Source: CAYGWP01 sp964353455 | GTDB taxonomy: Bacteria > Planctomycetota > Phycisphaerae > FEN-1346 | NCBI GenBank assembly: GCA_964353455.1 | Contig: CAYGWP010000181.1 | Span: 1-10,981, forward strand | Reading direction: 5' to 3' | Length of the DNA: 10,981 nt | Shown here: one piece after another, positions 1 to 6,701 of the stretch | How positions within the stretch are numbered: position 1 is the first letter of the stretch | Layout of the letters: the number at the start of each line of letters is the position of its first letter | Notes under the pieces: model-generated | Database searches by the model: none | What the model was told of the DNA's origin: nothing | What the model saw: only the letters and a program-made list of their open reading frames with translations | Program-made: the position numbers and the translations under genes

Positions 1-1
1 G

Positions 2-154
2 GACCCGCACGAAATGAAGAACGTGTACGCCGACCCTGCGTACGCCCAGGTCGCGAAGGACCTCAAGGCCGAACTCAGGCGCCTCAAGGATGCCGTCGGC
101 GACTCCGACAAACCATACCCCGAACTCGTCCAGTTGACCGAGAAATACTGGTAG
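2..154 (+). CDS. Sulfatase, C-terminal fragment (5' end outside window)
   Basis: The frame is open from the left edge to TAG at 152-154 and encodes 50 residues. It begins DPHEMKNVYADP and ends LTEKYW. The DPxExxN pattern, followed by an amphipathic helix with spaced Leu residues (VAKDLKAELRRLK), is the usual C-terminal end of type I sulfatases (arylsulfatase/choline-sulfatase family), which hydrolyse sulfate esters using a formylglycine residue. The catalytic CxPSR motif would lie upstream and is not in the window, so activity and substrate cannot be judged. The gene converges on the minus-strand carbohydrate block, with 104 bp between the two stop codons. Sulfatases commonly neighbour polysaccharide-degradation genes in Planctomycetota, which fits the context. 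The call rests on a short tail only. Confidence 0.72.
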   Translation, partial: DPHEMKNVYADPAYAQVAKDLKAELRRLKDAVGDSDKPYPELVQLTEKYW

Positions 155-258
155 CGCGCGGCAGGCGGTCCGCCGGCCGGCGCCGGCGCCGCCCGAATGC
201 CGCCCTCCGAACCCGCGGGGCCGCGCCTGCGGCAACACGACGGTCCGGATATCCGCCC

Positions 259-2838
259 CTACGGCGTGGCCCAGAGGGGTATCATGCTGCCGCCGGAAGA
301 GCCGGGCGTCTGGCCGCGCTTAAGTTCGAAGACCGTCTGCCCCGCCTTCCGCTGGAGAATGAGGGATTTATATGCGTTGTTTGAGAAATTCGCCTCTGTG
401 ATGGTCACGCTCCCCGCGGAATCGTCGAAGATGAACGCAGGCAGGTCCTGCGTGCGCGCCCCGCCGCTGGAGTACATGAGGCCGCCCAGGAGTTCCGTCC
501 GGCCGCCGGAGCGCGTGATGATGACCGTGCCTGGCCCCTCGGTCTTGATGCCGAGGATCCACAACTGGCCGCCCTCGTTGATGAGGTGCCACTGCGCCTC
601 GGGCAGCGTGTTGCGGTGGTCCTGGTTTGTCTCCGGGTTGATGTATCGCATCCACGCCCGCGCGCCGGGCCTGAGGTGGAACCGGCCGGTCACATCCTCG
701 ACGAAAAGTTCGCCCGGCCCGCTATAGACCGTGCCGCGGCCGTTCGGGTGGCGGTCGCTCGTGTCATCCACATCGCCGATCTCCTTCAGGACCAGCGTGC
801 GGCCGGTCGGATTGTCGAGGAAGTTGATGCCGGCGTTATTGTCCCAGAACCAGCATACGATCCGCTCGATGACAAGGACCGGCTCGCGGCTCTCGCCCAC
901 GGTGAAGATGTTGGCTGCGCCGGTTATCGCAGACGGGAACTTCAGGAACGCCTCGCATCCGATGAGCCGCCGCACGTTGCCGCGGATGATGATGGGCTTC
1001 TTGATGACCACCGCGCCGCGCGGCAGGCAGACCGTGGTCTTGCCGGAATCGATCGCCTGCTGGAGGGCATCGCTGTCGTCGGACCGGCCGTCCATCTTCG
1101 CGCCGTAACTGGTGATGACCGCCCAGTCCTTCGGGTCGTCCCACGGAACGTCGGGCGTTTCCTTCACCGGCAGGCCGAGCGATGCGGGGCCGGAGCCGGG
1201 CAGTTTCGCGCTTGCCCATTCGCGCACCAGCGGCCCCGGCACGGTCTCGGGCTCGGTCTTGCTTTCCTTCCTGCCTTCCCGCTTGATGGCATCGGCGTAG
1301 CCCGTGACGGCGACGTTCCGGACGAACATGCCGCCGGTCACCAGGTGGATGGCCGGCAGCGCTCGGGCCGCGCCCGTGCCGGTCAGTTTCGAATCAATGA
1401 GCGTAAAGAGGCCGCCCCACTGGTCCTGCCGGACCGCAGTGACGGCGTTTTCGCTCACGAGGCCCCTCACGGTGATCGGCTCGCCGTTATTGTGCCAGCC
1501 CACCTGCCGCTGGCCGCGGAGGGTGACGTTCTCGAAGACCACGCCGTTGACGCCGTGCTTGGTGGCCACGCCGATGTCGAACCCGGTGACGCCTACGTTC
1601 TTGACGAAGCACGGGCCGAAATCGTCGGCGTAGGCCATGTCGAGGCCGATGACGCCCGCCCCATCGCCGGAGCGGATGTCAACATCGCGCAGGCACCCCA
1701 CGTTCGAGGCGTCGAACCGCACGCCGATGGCGCCCGGGTTGCCCTTGCCGGTGTCCCACGTCGAGTTGCGGATGGCGTTTCGGAACCGCTGGGCGGGCTT
1801 GCCGCCGGTCCACACCATCTCTTTGGGGTTGGCCGGGTCGGCGTAGCCGGGGCAGGAGTCCTTCAGGCGTATGACGGTTCCCGCGCGGCTCTGGCCCTGG
1901 AGGATCGTGAGGCGCTGCTGCTGGCCGTCGTGTATGCCGCTACCCCATTTAAGTGTCTTGCTGATTAGATACGTCCCGTTCGGGAGGTAGATGATCGCAC
2001 CCTTGCCGGGGTAATCGTTGAGCGCCGCCTGTATGGCCTTGGTGTCGTCTGCGGCGCCATCGCCCTTGGCGTTATAGGGGGCGGCGGTCACGTCGATGAT
2101 GCCGGAATCGGGCGGAAAGATGATGTTCTCGGCACCCGGCACGGCGGGCCGCGGCGGATTGGGGCGATTCGGCGCCACTTCCGTGGACTTGACCACGGGC
2201 TTCACGCCCGGCGCGATCGCATCGGCGGCCCCCGCGCCGCCGGCGAAGAAGCGGATCTCGGCCAGCCCCGCCCTGTCGCCCCCCCAATGGCTCAGGCAAT
2301 GCAGCCGGATGTAGCGGGCCTGGACGGGTTGCTTGAACGAGACCACCTGGCCCTCGTAATCCCCCTCGCCCGGGGCCCGCGCGAAGACGGCGGCGCCCAC
2401 CGCGGCGAACTTCTCGCCGTCGAGCGATGCCGAGACCTCCACCTCCTTCATGCCGATGGTGACCCAGCCGGCCTCGTTGTAGTTCCACACGCGGAAACTG
2501 CCGACCGCGCACTCCTTGCCCAGGTCGAAGGTGACGGTGGGCCTGGTGTCGGTCTTTCCATCGACCTGGCCGGAGGACCACATCGTGCTGCGCTCCGCCC
2601 CCTTGGTGTCGCGGTACGCATTCTCGTTGTGGACCCACACGCCGCTGCCGGGTGCGGTCTCGCTGAGGCCGGAACCGTCGAAGAGGTTCTTCAGGGCCTT
2701 CGATGCGGTCTGCGTGCTGGAAGCCGCGGCATCGACGGGCACGATCGCCCCCGCCGGTCCCGCCGCCGCAAACCCCGCCGCATACCATGCGGCCAGCGCC
2801 GCCATCGCAATCGCAAGGCGAGAACAACCGATCTTCAT
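259..2838 (-). CDS. Exported F5/8C (discoidin) plus double pectate-lyase-fold beta-helix protein
   Basis: The product is about 859 residues (860 if the in-frame GTG at 2841 is used). I prefer ATG at 2838 because GGAG at 2847-2850 is 8 nt away. That ribosome site begins directly after the TAA of the upstream gene, so translation is probably coupled. Residues 1-32 form a Sec-type signal peptide. Residues ~40-202 look like an F5/8 type C (discoidin) carbohydrate-binding domain, ending in RYIRLHCLSHWGG and AEIRFFAGG. A Pro-rich linker follows. Two Pectate_lyase_3-type parallel beta-helix starts are visible: NAKGDGAADDTKAIQAAL at ~257 and GAKMDGRSDDSDALQQAI at ~590. Each is followed by a typical LPxGxYxI-like strand (YLPNGTYLIS; CLPRGAVVI). 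Two tandem domains of this kind also occur in GH55 beta-1,3-glucanases, so a glucanase-like hydrolase is an alternative to a lyase. The substrate is unknown. It is the last gene of the minus-strand block. Confidence 0.85.
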   Translation of the reverse strand: MKIGCSRLAIAMAALAAWYAAGFAAAGPAGAIVPVDAAASSTQTASKALKNLFDGSGLSETAPGSGVWVHNENAYRDTKGAERSTMWSSGQVDGKTDTRPTVTFDLGKECAVGSFRVWNYNEAGWVTIGMKEVEVSASLDGEKFAAVGAAVFARAPGEGDYEGQVVSFKQPVQARYIRLHCLSHWGGDRAGLAEIRFFAGGAGAADAIAPGVKPVVKSTEVAPNRPNPPRPAVPGAENIIFPPDSGIIDVTAAPYNAKGDGAADDTKAIQAALNDYPGKGAIIYLPNGTYLISKTLKWGSGIHDGQQQRLTILQGQSRAGTVIRLKDSCPGYADPANPKEMVWTGGKPAQRFRNAIRNSTWDTGKGNPGAIGVRFDASNVGCLRDVDIRSGDGAGVIGLDMAYADDFGPCFVKNVGVTGFDIGVATKHGVNGVVFENVTLRGQRQVGWHNNGEPITVRGLVSENAVTAVRQDQWGGLFTLIDSKLTGTGAARALPAIHLVTGGMFVRNVAVTGYADAIKREGRKESKTEPETVPGPLVREWASAKLPGSGPASLGLPVKETPDVPWDDPKDWAVITSYGAKMDGRSDDSDALQQAIDSGKTTVCLPRGAVVIKKPIIIRGNVRRLIGCEAFLKFPSAITGAANIFTVGESREPVLVIERIVCWFWDNNAGINFLDNPTGRTLVLKEIGDVDDTSDRHPNGRGTVYSGPGELFVEDVTGRFHLRPGARAWMRYINPETNQDHRNTLPEAQWHLINEGGQLWILGIKTEGPGTVIITRSGGRTELLGGLMYSSGGARTQDLPAFIFDDSAGSVTITEANFSNNAYKSLILQRKAGQTVFELKRGQTPGSSGGSMIPLWATP

Positions 2839-2850
2839 CACGCATTCTCC

Positions 2851-3831
2851 TTACGACCGCCAGGGACGGGTGCGCTTCAGGTTCCCCGTGAGGATCTCCT
2901 TCGCGATGGCCACGTCTTCGCCGAGTTGGAAGTCGAACATGCCGACGCAGGCGAAATCAGCCCCGTTCTCGAAGGCGTACCGGAAACCCACGCGCGGATG
3001 GATAGCGCCGGCCGCAAGGGTCTTGAAGGCGACCCACGGACGCTCGACCGTGGCCATGAACCTGGCGGTCTCTTCCGGCTCGGCGCACCAACTGTTGTCC
3101 TTCACGCGCTCCTTGGTGTACGACCAGTAATCGGATCGGTGGAATGTTTTCATGTAGAAATCAGGCTGGAGTCCGGCCGCCTCCACCGCCTGCGGGGTCG
3201 CCAGTTCGTGGCCGCCGACGCCCGCCGGGAGGCCCCTGTCGCGGATCGTCCAGAGGGCCTTGCCGAGGAGGTCCATCTTGCCGTCTTTCACCCAGCGGTC
3301 GCCGATGCCGCCGTGGACGTAGCACGCCTTGGCCCCGTGGTCGATGGCCTGGCGGATGTTGACCTCCGGCTCCGCGTCGGATGGCTGCGTCTGGGCGATC
3401 CACTGTATCTTGCCGCCCTCCTTGTTCCAGTATCTGTCGAGGATGCGGAAGACGTGGTCGTCGGTCCTCATGAAGGCGGTGTTGATGCCCAGTTCCTCGC
3501 ACATGTGCAGGGTCTCGCAGACCTTTTCATCGGAGAAATATTGCTTGATGAGGTCGGAGACATAGACGAGGTCGCGGCTGTGTGCGAAGCCGCTGATGAG
3601 GTTCCCGCCGCAGACGATGCGGCTGATCACCAGCGCCCCGATCTTGCCCGTGGGCATCGGGCCGGGCGAGACCGCCGGCTTCTGAGCAGGCGCGGTCGCC
3701 GCGGGTTTCGCGGCCGATTCCGCCACGCCCGCCAGGAGCGCCCGCTCCTCCAGGCTCATGGCCGCCGCGCCCCCCGCCGCCGCCAGGGATGCCTTCAAGA
3801 TATCTCGCCGCGTTGATTTCCCGTCCGCCAT
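2851..3831 (-). CDS. Tat-exported aldo/keto-reductase-like TIM-barrel protein
   Basis: The protein has 326 residues. The ATG at 3831 follows GGAGGAGGG (3838-3846) with 6 nt spacing. It starts with a twin-arginine leader (STRRDILKAS, Arg8-Arg9, then the Ala-rich GGAAAMSLEERA), followed by an Ala/Pro-rich spacer to about residue 61. The body opens with KIGALVISRIVCGGNLISGF, resembling the first strand of aldo/keto reductases (VSRLGLGxN). Regular strand-helix alternation continues through CEELGINTAFMRTDDHVF, GKIQWIAQTQP, AKACYVHGG, PAGVGGHE, DFYMKTFHR, WVAFKTLAAGAI and ADFACVGMF, as in a TIM barrel. The canonical reductase segment GxNxxDTAxxY is not preserved (see findings), so activity on a sugar or any use of NADPH is unproven. 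TAA at 2851-2853 is directly followed by the ribosome site of the next gene. It is probably one of the exported oxidoreductase-like proteins common in Planctomycetota. An isomerase/epimerase-like TIM barrel is an alternative. Confidence 0.72.
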   Translation of the reverse strand: MADGKSTRRDILKASLAAAGGAAAMSLEERALLAGVAESAAKPAATAPAQKPAVSPGPMPTGKIGALVISRIVCGGNLISGFAHSRDLVYVSDLIKQYFSDEKVCETLHMCEELGINTAFMRTDDHVFRILDRYWNKEGGKIQWIAQTQPSDAEPEVNIRQAIDHGAKACYVHGGIGDRWVKDGKMDLLGKALWTIRDRGLPAGVGGHELATPQAVEAAGLQPDFYMKTFHRSDYWSYTKERVKDNSWCAEPEETARFMATVERPWVAFKTLAAGAIHPRVGFRYAFENGADFACVGMFDFQLGEDVAIAKEILTGNLKRTRPWRS

Positions 3832-3844
3832 CTCCGGCCCTCCT
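3743..3844 (-). repeat. Shared Tat-leader module, copy A
   Basis: This stretch covers the ribosome site and the first ~30 codons of the aldo/keto-reductase-like gene. It aligns without gaps to 9390-9491. By hand I count about 12 differences in 102 positions (~88% identity), including an uninterrupted 23-bp identical run over the RRDILKA codons. Beyond it the two genes are unrelated. Confidence 0.8.
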
Positions 3845-3879
3845 CCATAGCGCGCCGCCCGCCCTGCCGCAGCCGAAGC

Positions 3880-3908
3880 ATTGTCAGACCGCCCCGTTGC
3901 CGGGTCAA
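3880..3908 (-). promoter_or_regulatory. Possible internal sigma70-like promoter before the aldo/keto-reductase-like gene
   Basis: On the minus strand, TTGACC (3908-3903) is followed after 17 nt by GACAAT (3885-3880). That is a 5/6 match to the -35 and a 4/6 match to the -10 consensus. The predicted start would fall near 3873, giving a ~40-nt leader with the strong ribosome site at 3838-3846. It lies in the 95-bp gap between the shorter beta-helix gene and the aldo/keto-reductase-like gene, the widest gap in the block. Promoter consensus in this lineage is unknown, so this is tentative. Confidence 0.33.
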
Positions 3909-3926
3909 GCGGAAAGCCCTTTTTTA

Positions 3927-5081
3927 CTACTGGATGACGTTGCTGCGAATCTCATTTCCCGTTCCCTTGGAGGAACTGACGGGGGTCGGACACTGAATGA
4001 ACTTATTGTCGTAAATGCGATTGTTGCTGCTATGTATGCTGATGCCCGATCGCTTGCCCTCGCCGTAGAACGAGTTGTTGAAGACCTTGTTGCCATCGCA
4101 TGCCCAGAGGATGAGGTCGGTGTAGTATCTGCCGCCTTTCTCAGTCGTGTATTTTCGGGGTTTGCGAAACACGTTGCCGGAGATCTCCCACCCGCTGTCC
4201 GCTTTGACCTCCCCCTGAGTGTACTGGTGGACGGCCGCTCCCCCAATTTCCTCGAACACGTTGTTGCGGACGATTATGCCCGGCCTTGAGCCGTACATGG
4301 CGTGCTCGTATCTGGAGGCCCCGATCCTCTGGAAGAGGTTCCCCTCGATAACGCAGTTGTAGGGCACCGGCTGGATGCCCTGGCTGCGGAGGGAGCGTAT
4401 GACGCAGTTGCGTATGGTGACGTGGTGCGAGTCTTTCTGTTCCTTGAACCCGTTGAAGCCGAACTCCACGGTCAGGCCGTCGAAGATGGTGTAGTTGCAG
4501 CCGATCATCTGGATTACGTGCATGGGTGCGGTCCGCATCTCGGATTTTCCGGGGTCGGACCCGTCGGCCAGCCACACGTACAGGGTCGTGCTTTTCTCCG
4601 CCAGGAAGAAGGAGTTGGGATACATCTCGTCAACCGAGGGGACCGGTTGATTTTTTCCGGGGCCGACCAGGGGCAGTCCGTTCTGAAAAACGCACGTGGT
4701 CGGCGTACGAATCTCGGTCTGGTAGATGGCGCCCTTGAAGTGCTTCCAGCCGTCGGCGGGGAGCACGGTTGATGCGCTGATCCGCACCTCGCCGTCGCCG
4801 AAGGCCTTGAAGGTGATGGGGGCCTCGGCGGTCCCGGCGCACCTGACGTCCCACGTTCCTTTGGCATGAGAATAGAGCCCCGCCTTGATGAGCACCGTGT
4901 CGCCCGGCTGCACGGAATCGGAGGCCTTCTGAAGGGTTTTCCAGGGCTGCTTCTCGGTACCCTCCTGGGAATCGTTCCCGTTGGGCGCAACGAAATAGGT
5001 GGCGGCCGCCGCGAATGGAGCCGGCGCGGCAAGGCAGAGCATCAGGCACAGTGCGGCATAGACGAGCGTTCCCCAACACAT
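3927..5081 (-). CDS. Secreted right-handed parallel beta-helix protein, short paralogue
   Basis: I choose ATG at 5081 (384 residues). AGGAG at 5091-5095 lies 9 nt upstream, and the protein then begins with a clean Sec signal peptide (MCWGTLVYAALCLMLCLAAP, Ala-rich cleavage area). An alternative ATG at 5117 (396 residues) overlaps the upstream TGA as ATGA but has no ribosome site. The mature part opens with ATYFVAPNGNDSQEGT and PWKTLQKA, a DUF1565/beta-helix start. It continues with repeated short strands and Asn ladders (IFDGLTVEF, HHVTIRNCVI, NCVIEGNLFQ, GIIVRNNVFEE, NKVFNNSF, NNRIYDNKF). Such helices occur in polysaccharide lyases and hydrolases (PL6/PL1-like, NosD-like). No catalytic residues can be assigned. 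It is a tandem paralogue of the next upstream gene but stops about 110 residues earlier, at GNEIRSNVIQ, with a double stop TAG-TAA, so it lacks the neighbour's C-terminal domain. Confidence 0.83.
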   Translation of the reverse strand: MCWGTLVYAALCLMLCLAAPAPFAAAATYFVAPNGNDSQEGTEKQPWKTLQKASDSVQPGDTVLIKAGLYSHAKGTWDVRCAGTAEAPITFKAFGDGEVRISASTVLPADGWKHFKGAIYQTEIRTPTTCVFQNGLPLVGPGKNQPVPSVDEMYPNSFFLAEKSTTLYVWLADGSDPGKSEMRTAPMHVIQMIGCNYTIFDGLTVEFGFNGFKEQKDSHHVTIRNCVIRSLRSQGIQPVPYNCVIEGNLFQRIGASRYEHAMYGSRPGIIVRNNVFEEIGGAAVHQYTQGEVKADSGWEISGNVFRKPRKYTTEKGGRYYTDLILWACDGNKVFNNSFYGEGKRSGISIHSSNNRIYDNKFIQCPTPVSSSKGTGNEIRSNVIQ

Positions 5082-5090
5082 AGCATGATG

Positions 5091-5095
5091 CTCCT
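5091..5095 (-). promoter_or_regulatory. Ribosome binding site that decides the start of the short beta-helix gene
   Basis: AGGAG on the minus strand lies 9 nt before ATG at 5081. The upstream in-frame ATG at 5117 has only GC-rich sequence and no purine-rich site before it. Starting at 5081 also puts the signal peptide at the very N-terminus. Confidence 0.5.
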
Positions 5096-5113
5096 GAGCA
5101 GGATTCATTATCG

Positions 5114-6658
5114 TCATTTCGGTTGCGCGGGTGCGGCTTTGGCCGCCGCGCCTTCGAATTCATACGCCCCGATATCGGGGGCGATGCCCTGCGGCCGGGC
5201 GGCGCCGTCGATGTCAACGGTGATTTCCTTCAGCACGGCCCCGGCGTCGATGGCCGGGCTGCCGGCCTTAAGGTGCGCGTCGGCTGGACCCGCAAGGAAG
5301 GGATCAACGTAGCGCGAATGAGTCTCGCCGGCGGCCTTCTGATACTCGTTGAACGTTGGATACGCAACCCCCTCGCGCTCCCACTTGGGCGGCGCGGAGG
5401 CGCTAAAGTAGATGTTGTGGTCCAGCGTCTGGGGCAGCGCGTTGGCCGGCCAACCGACAAACGACCTTGCGGCGTCCAGGAAGATGTTGTTGATGACCTG
5501 GTTGCCTGTGGCGCCGGCTTTGAACCCGATGGCAACGGCGCAACCCACGAAGGTGTTGTTGCAGATCCGGTTGTTGCCGGAACTCAGGCCGATCCCGCTC
5601 CGCTTCCCCTCGCCATAGAAGACGTTGTTGTAGATCCTGTTGTTGCCCTCCCCGCTGGCGATGATGTCCGTGTAGTAATAGACCTTGCTGGAAGGACTGA
5701 CGGGGATTGCCATTCTGAGTGGTTTGCGGAAGACGTTGCCGTAGAACTCGCACTCGCTGCCCGCCGGGTCGCCCGTGTGGAACTGATGGATGCCGCAACC
5801 CGCCATCTCCTCGAACACGTTGTGGCGGACAATGGTCCTGGGCTGCGAGCCGTAGATGCCGTGCTGGTGCTTGTTGGATCCGATTTTCTGAAAGAGGTTC
5901 CTCTCGATCACGCAGTCCTTGGCCACCGGCTGGATGCCCTGGTTGCCAATCGCGCGAATGACGCAGTTGCGAATCGTTATGTGATGGGTCGCGTCGCGCT
6001 GCAACTTGAACCCCGTGTAGCCGTACTCCACGGTCAGGCCGTCGAAGACGTTGTAGTGGCAGTCAGACAGGCTGATCACGTTGCCGGGCGAGGCCCGCAT
6101 CACCGATTTCCCAGGGTCGGAGCCGTCCTCAAGCCACACGTACAGGGTCGTGCCGGACTTGTAGGACGAGTTCTGGATCATCTCTTCCGTTGAGGATATC
6201 TTGATCGGGTTCCCTGAGAAGTAGAGCGGGGTGTCGTTCTGGAAAACGCAGACGGCCGGCTGGCTGAATGAAGTGGAATAGACCTTGCCCTTCACGTGCG
6301 TCCAGCCGTCGGCCGGGATCACCGACGAATTGGTGATCCGCACCGCGCCGTCGCCGAACGCCTGGTAGGTGATGGGCTTCTCGGCCGTCCCGGCCTGTCT
6401 GACGGTCAGCGTCGGCCCGACGAAATACTCGCCCGCCCTGATCCGCACGGTGTCGCCCGGTTGAACGGACGCCACCGCCTTCTGAAGCGTTTTCCAGGGC
6501 GCCGCCTTCGTGCCGGGGTTGCCGTCATCCCCGGTCGTGGCAACGTAGTAGGACTTGCCGGTCTCCTTTGCCTCCGGTTCGCCGGCTTGTGACCACGCCC
6601 CGCCTATGGCGAGCGCGCCGAGGAACAGGAGGGCCACTCGCATGCATCGATTTCGCAT
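5114..6658 (-). CDS. Secreted right-handed parallel beta-helix protein with choice-of-anchor-Q-type C-terminus, long paralogue
   Basis: The protein has 514 residues. The ATG at 6658 follows GGAGGG (6666-6671) with 7 nt spacing. Residues 1-25 form a Sec signal peptide (MRNRCMRVALLFLGALAIGG). The mature protein begins SYYVATTGDDGNPGT and PWKTLQKAVASVQPGDT, the DUF1565/beta-helix opening. Helix rungs then run to about residue 404 (NVFDGLTVEYG, HHITIRNCVIR, DCVIERNLFQ, RTIVRHNVFEE, NNRIYNNVFYGEGKRSG, NNRICNNTF, GNQVINNIF). Residues ~455-512 carry DPFLAGPADAHLKAGSPAID, then VDIDGAARPQ and DIGAYEF, the pattern of the choice-of-anchor-Q-type ending seen on many secreted PVC-group beta-helix proteins. 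The likely role is carbohydrate binding or cleavage outside the cytoplasm. The enzyme class and substrate are not visible. It lies 43 bp after the PQQ-like gene and just before its shorter paralogue. Confidence 0.85.
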   Translation of the reverse strand: MRNRCMRVALLFLGALAIGGAWSQAGEPEAKETGKSYYVATTGDDGNPGTKAAPWKTLQKAVASVQPGDTVRIRAGEYFVGPTLTVRQAGTAEKPITYQAFGDGAVRITNSSVIPADGWTHVKGKVYSTSFSQPAVCVFQNDTPLYFSGNPIKISSTEEMIQNSSYKSGTTLYVWLEDGSDPGKSVMRASPGNVISLSDCHYNVFDGLTVEYGYTGFKLQRDATHHITIRNCVIRAIGNQGIQPVAKDCVIERNLFQKIGSNKHQHGIYGSQPRTIVRHNVFEEMAGCGIHQFHTGDPAGSECEFYGNVFRKPLRMAIPVSPSSKVYYYTDIIASGEGNNRIYNNVFYGEGKRSGIGLSSGNNRICNNTFVGCAVAIGFKAGATGNQVINNIFLDAARSFVGWPANALPQTLDHNIYFSASAPPKWEREGVAYPTFNEYQKAAGETHSRYVDPFLAGPADAHLKAGSPAIDAGAVLKEITVDIDGAARPQGIAPDIGAYEFEGAAAKAAPAQPK

Positions 6659-6701
6659 CGCATATCCCTCCGCGACCGACAGCGCCTCGGATGGAACAGG
6701 T

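Noticed and set aside
171..190. GC-rich palindromes between the sulfatase and beta-helix stop codons, as a bidirectional terminator
   Set aside because: CGCCGGCCGGCG and GGCGCCGGCGCC are symmetric, but no T-tract follows on either strand and such runs are common in GC-rich spacers.
586..1968. Long plus-strand open frame opposite the pectate-lyase-fold gene
   Set aside because: It lies fully antisense to a gene with clear domains. Its product is Arg/Ala/Val/Asp-rich with no recognisable domain, and it is an expected mirror frame of high-GC coding DNA.
2287..3816. 509-codon plus-strand open frame spanning two minus-strand genes
   Set aside because: It crosses the boundary of two well-supported genes on the other strand, has no ribosome site and no domain signal, and its codon pattern mirrors the true frames.
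5167..5180. Perfect 14-bp palindrome CCCCGATATCGGGG
   Set aside because: It lies in the codons for the conserved APDIGAYE motif of the long beta-helix protein, so codon choice explains it.
5123..6193. Plus-strand open frame opposite the long beta-helix gene
   Set aside because: It is antisense to a clear beta-helix protein, low in complexity (Val/Ala/Arg/Asp) and unsupported by any motif.
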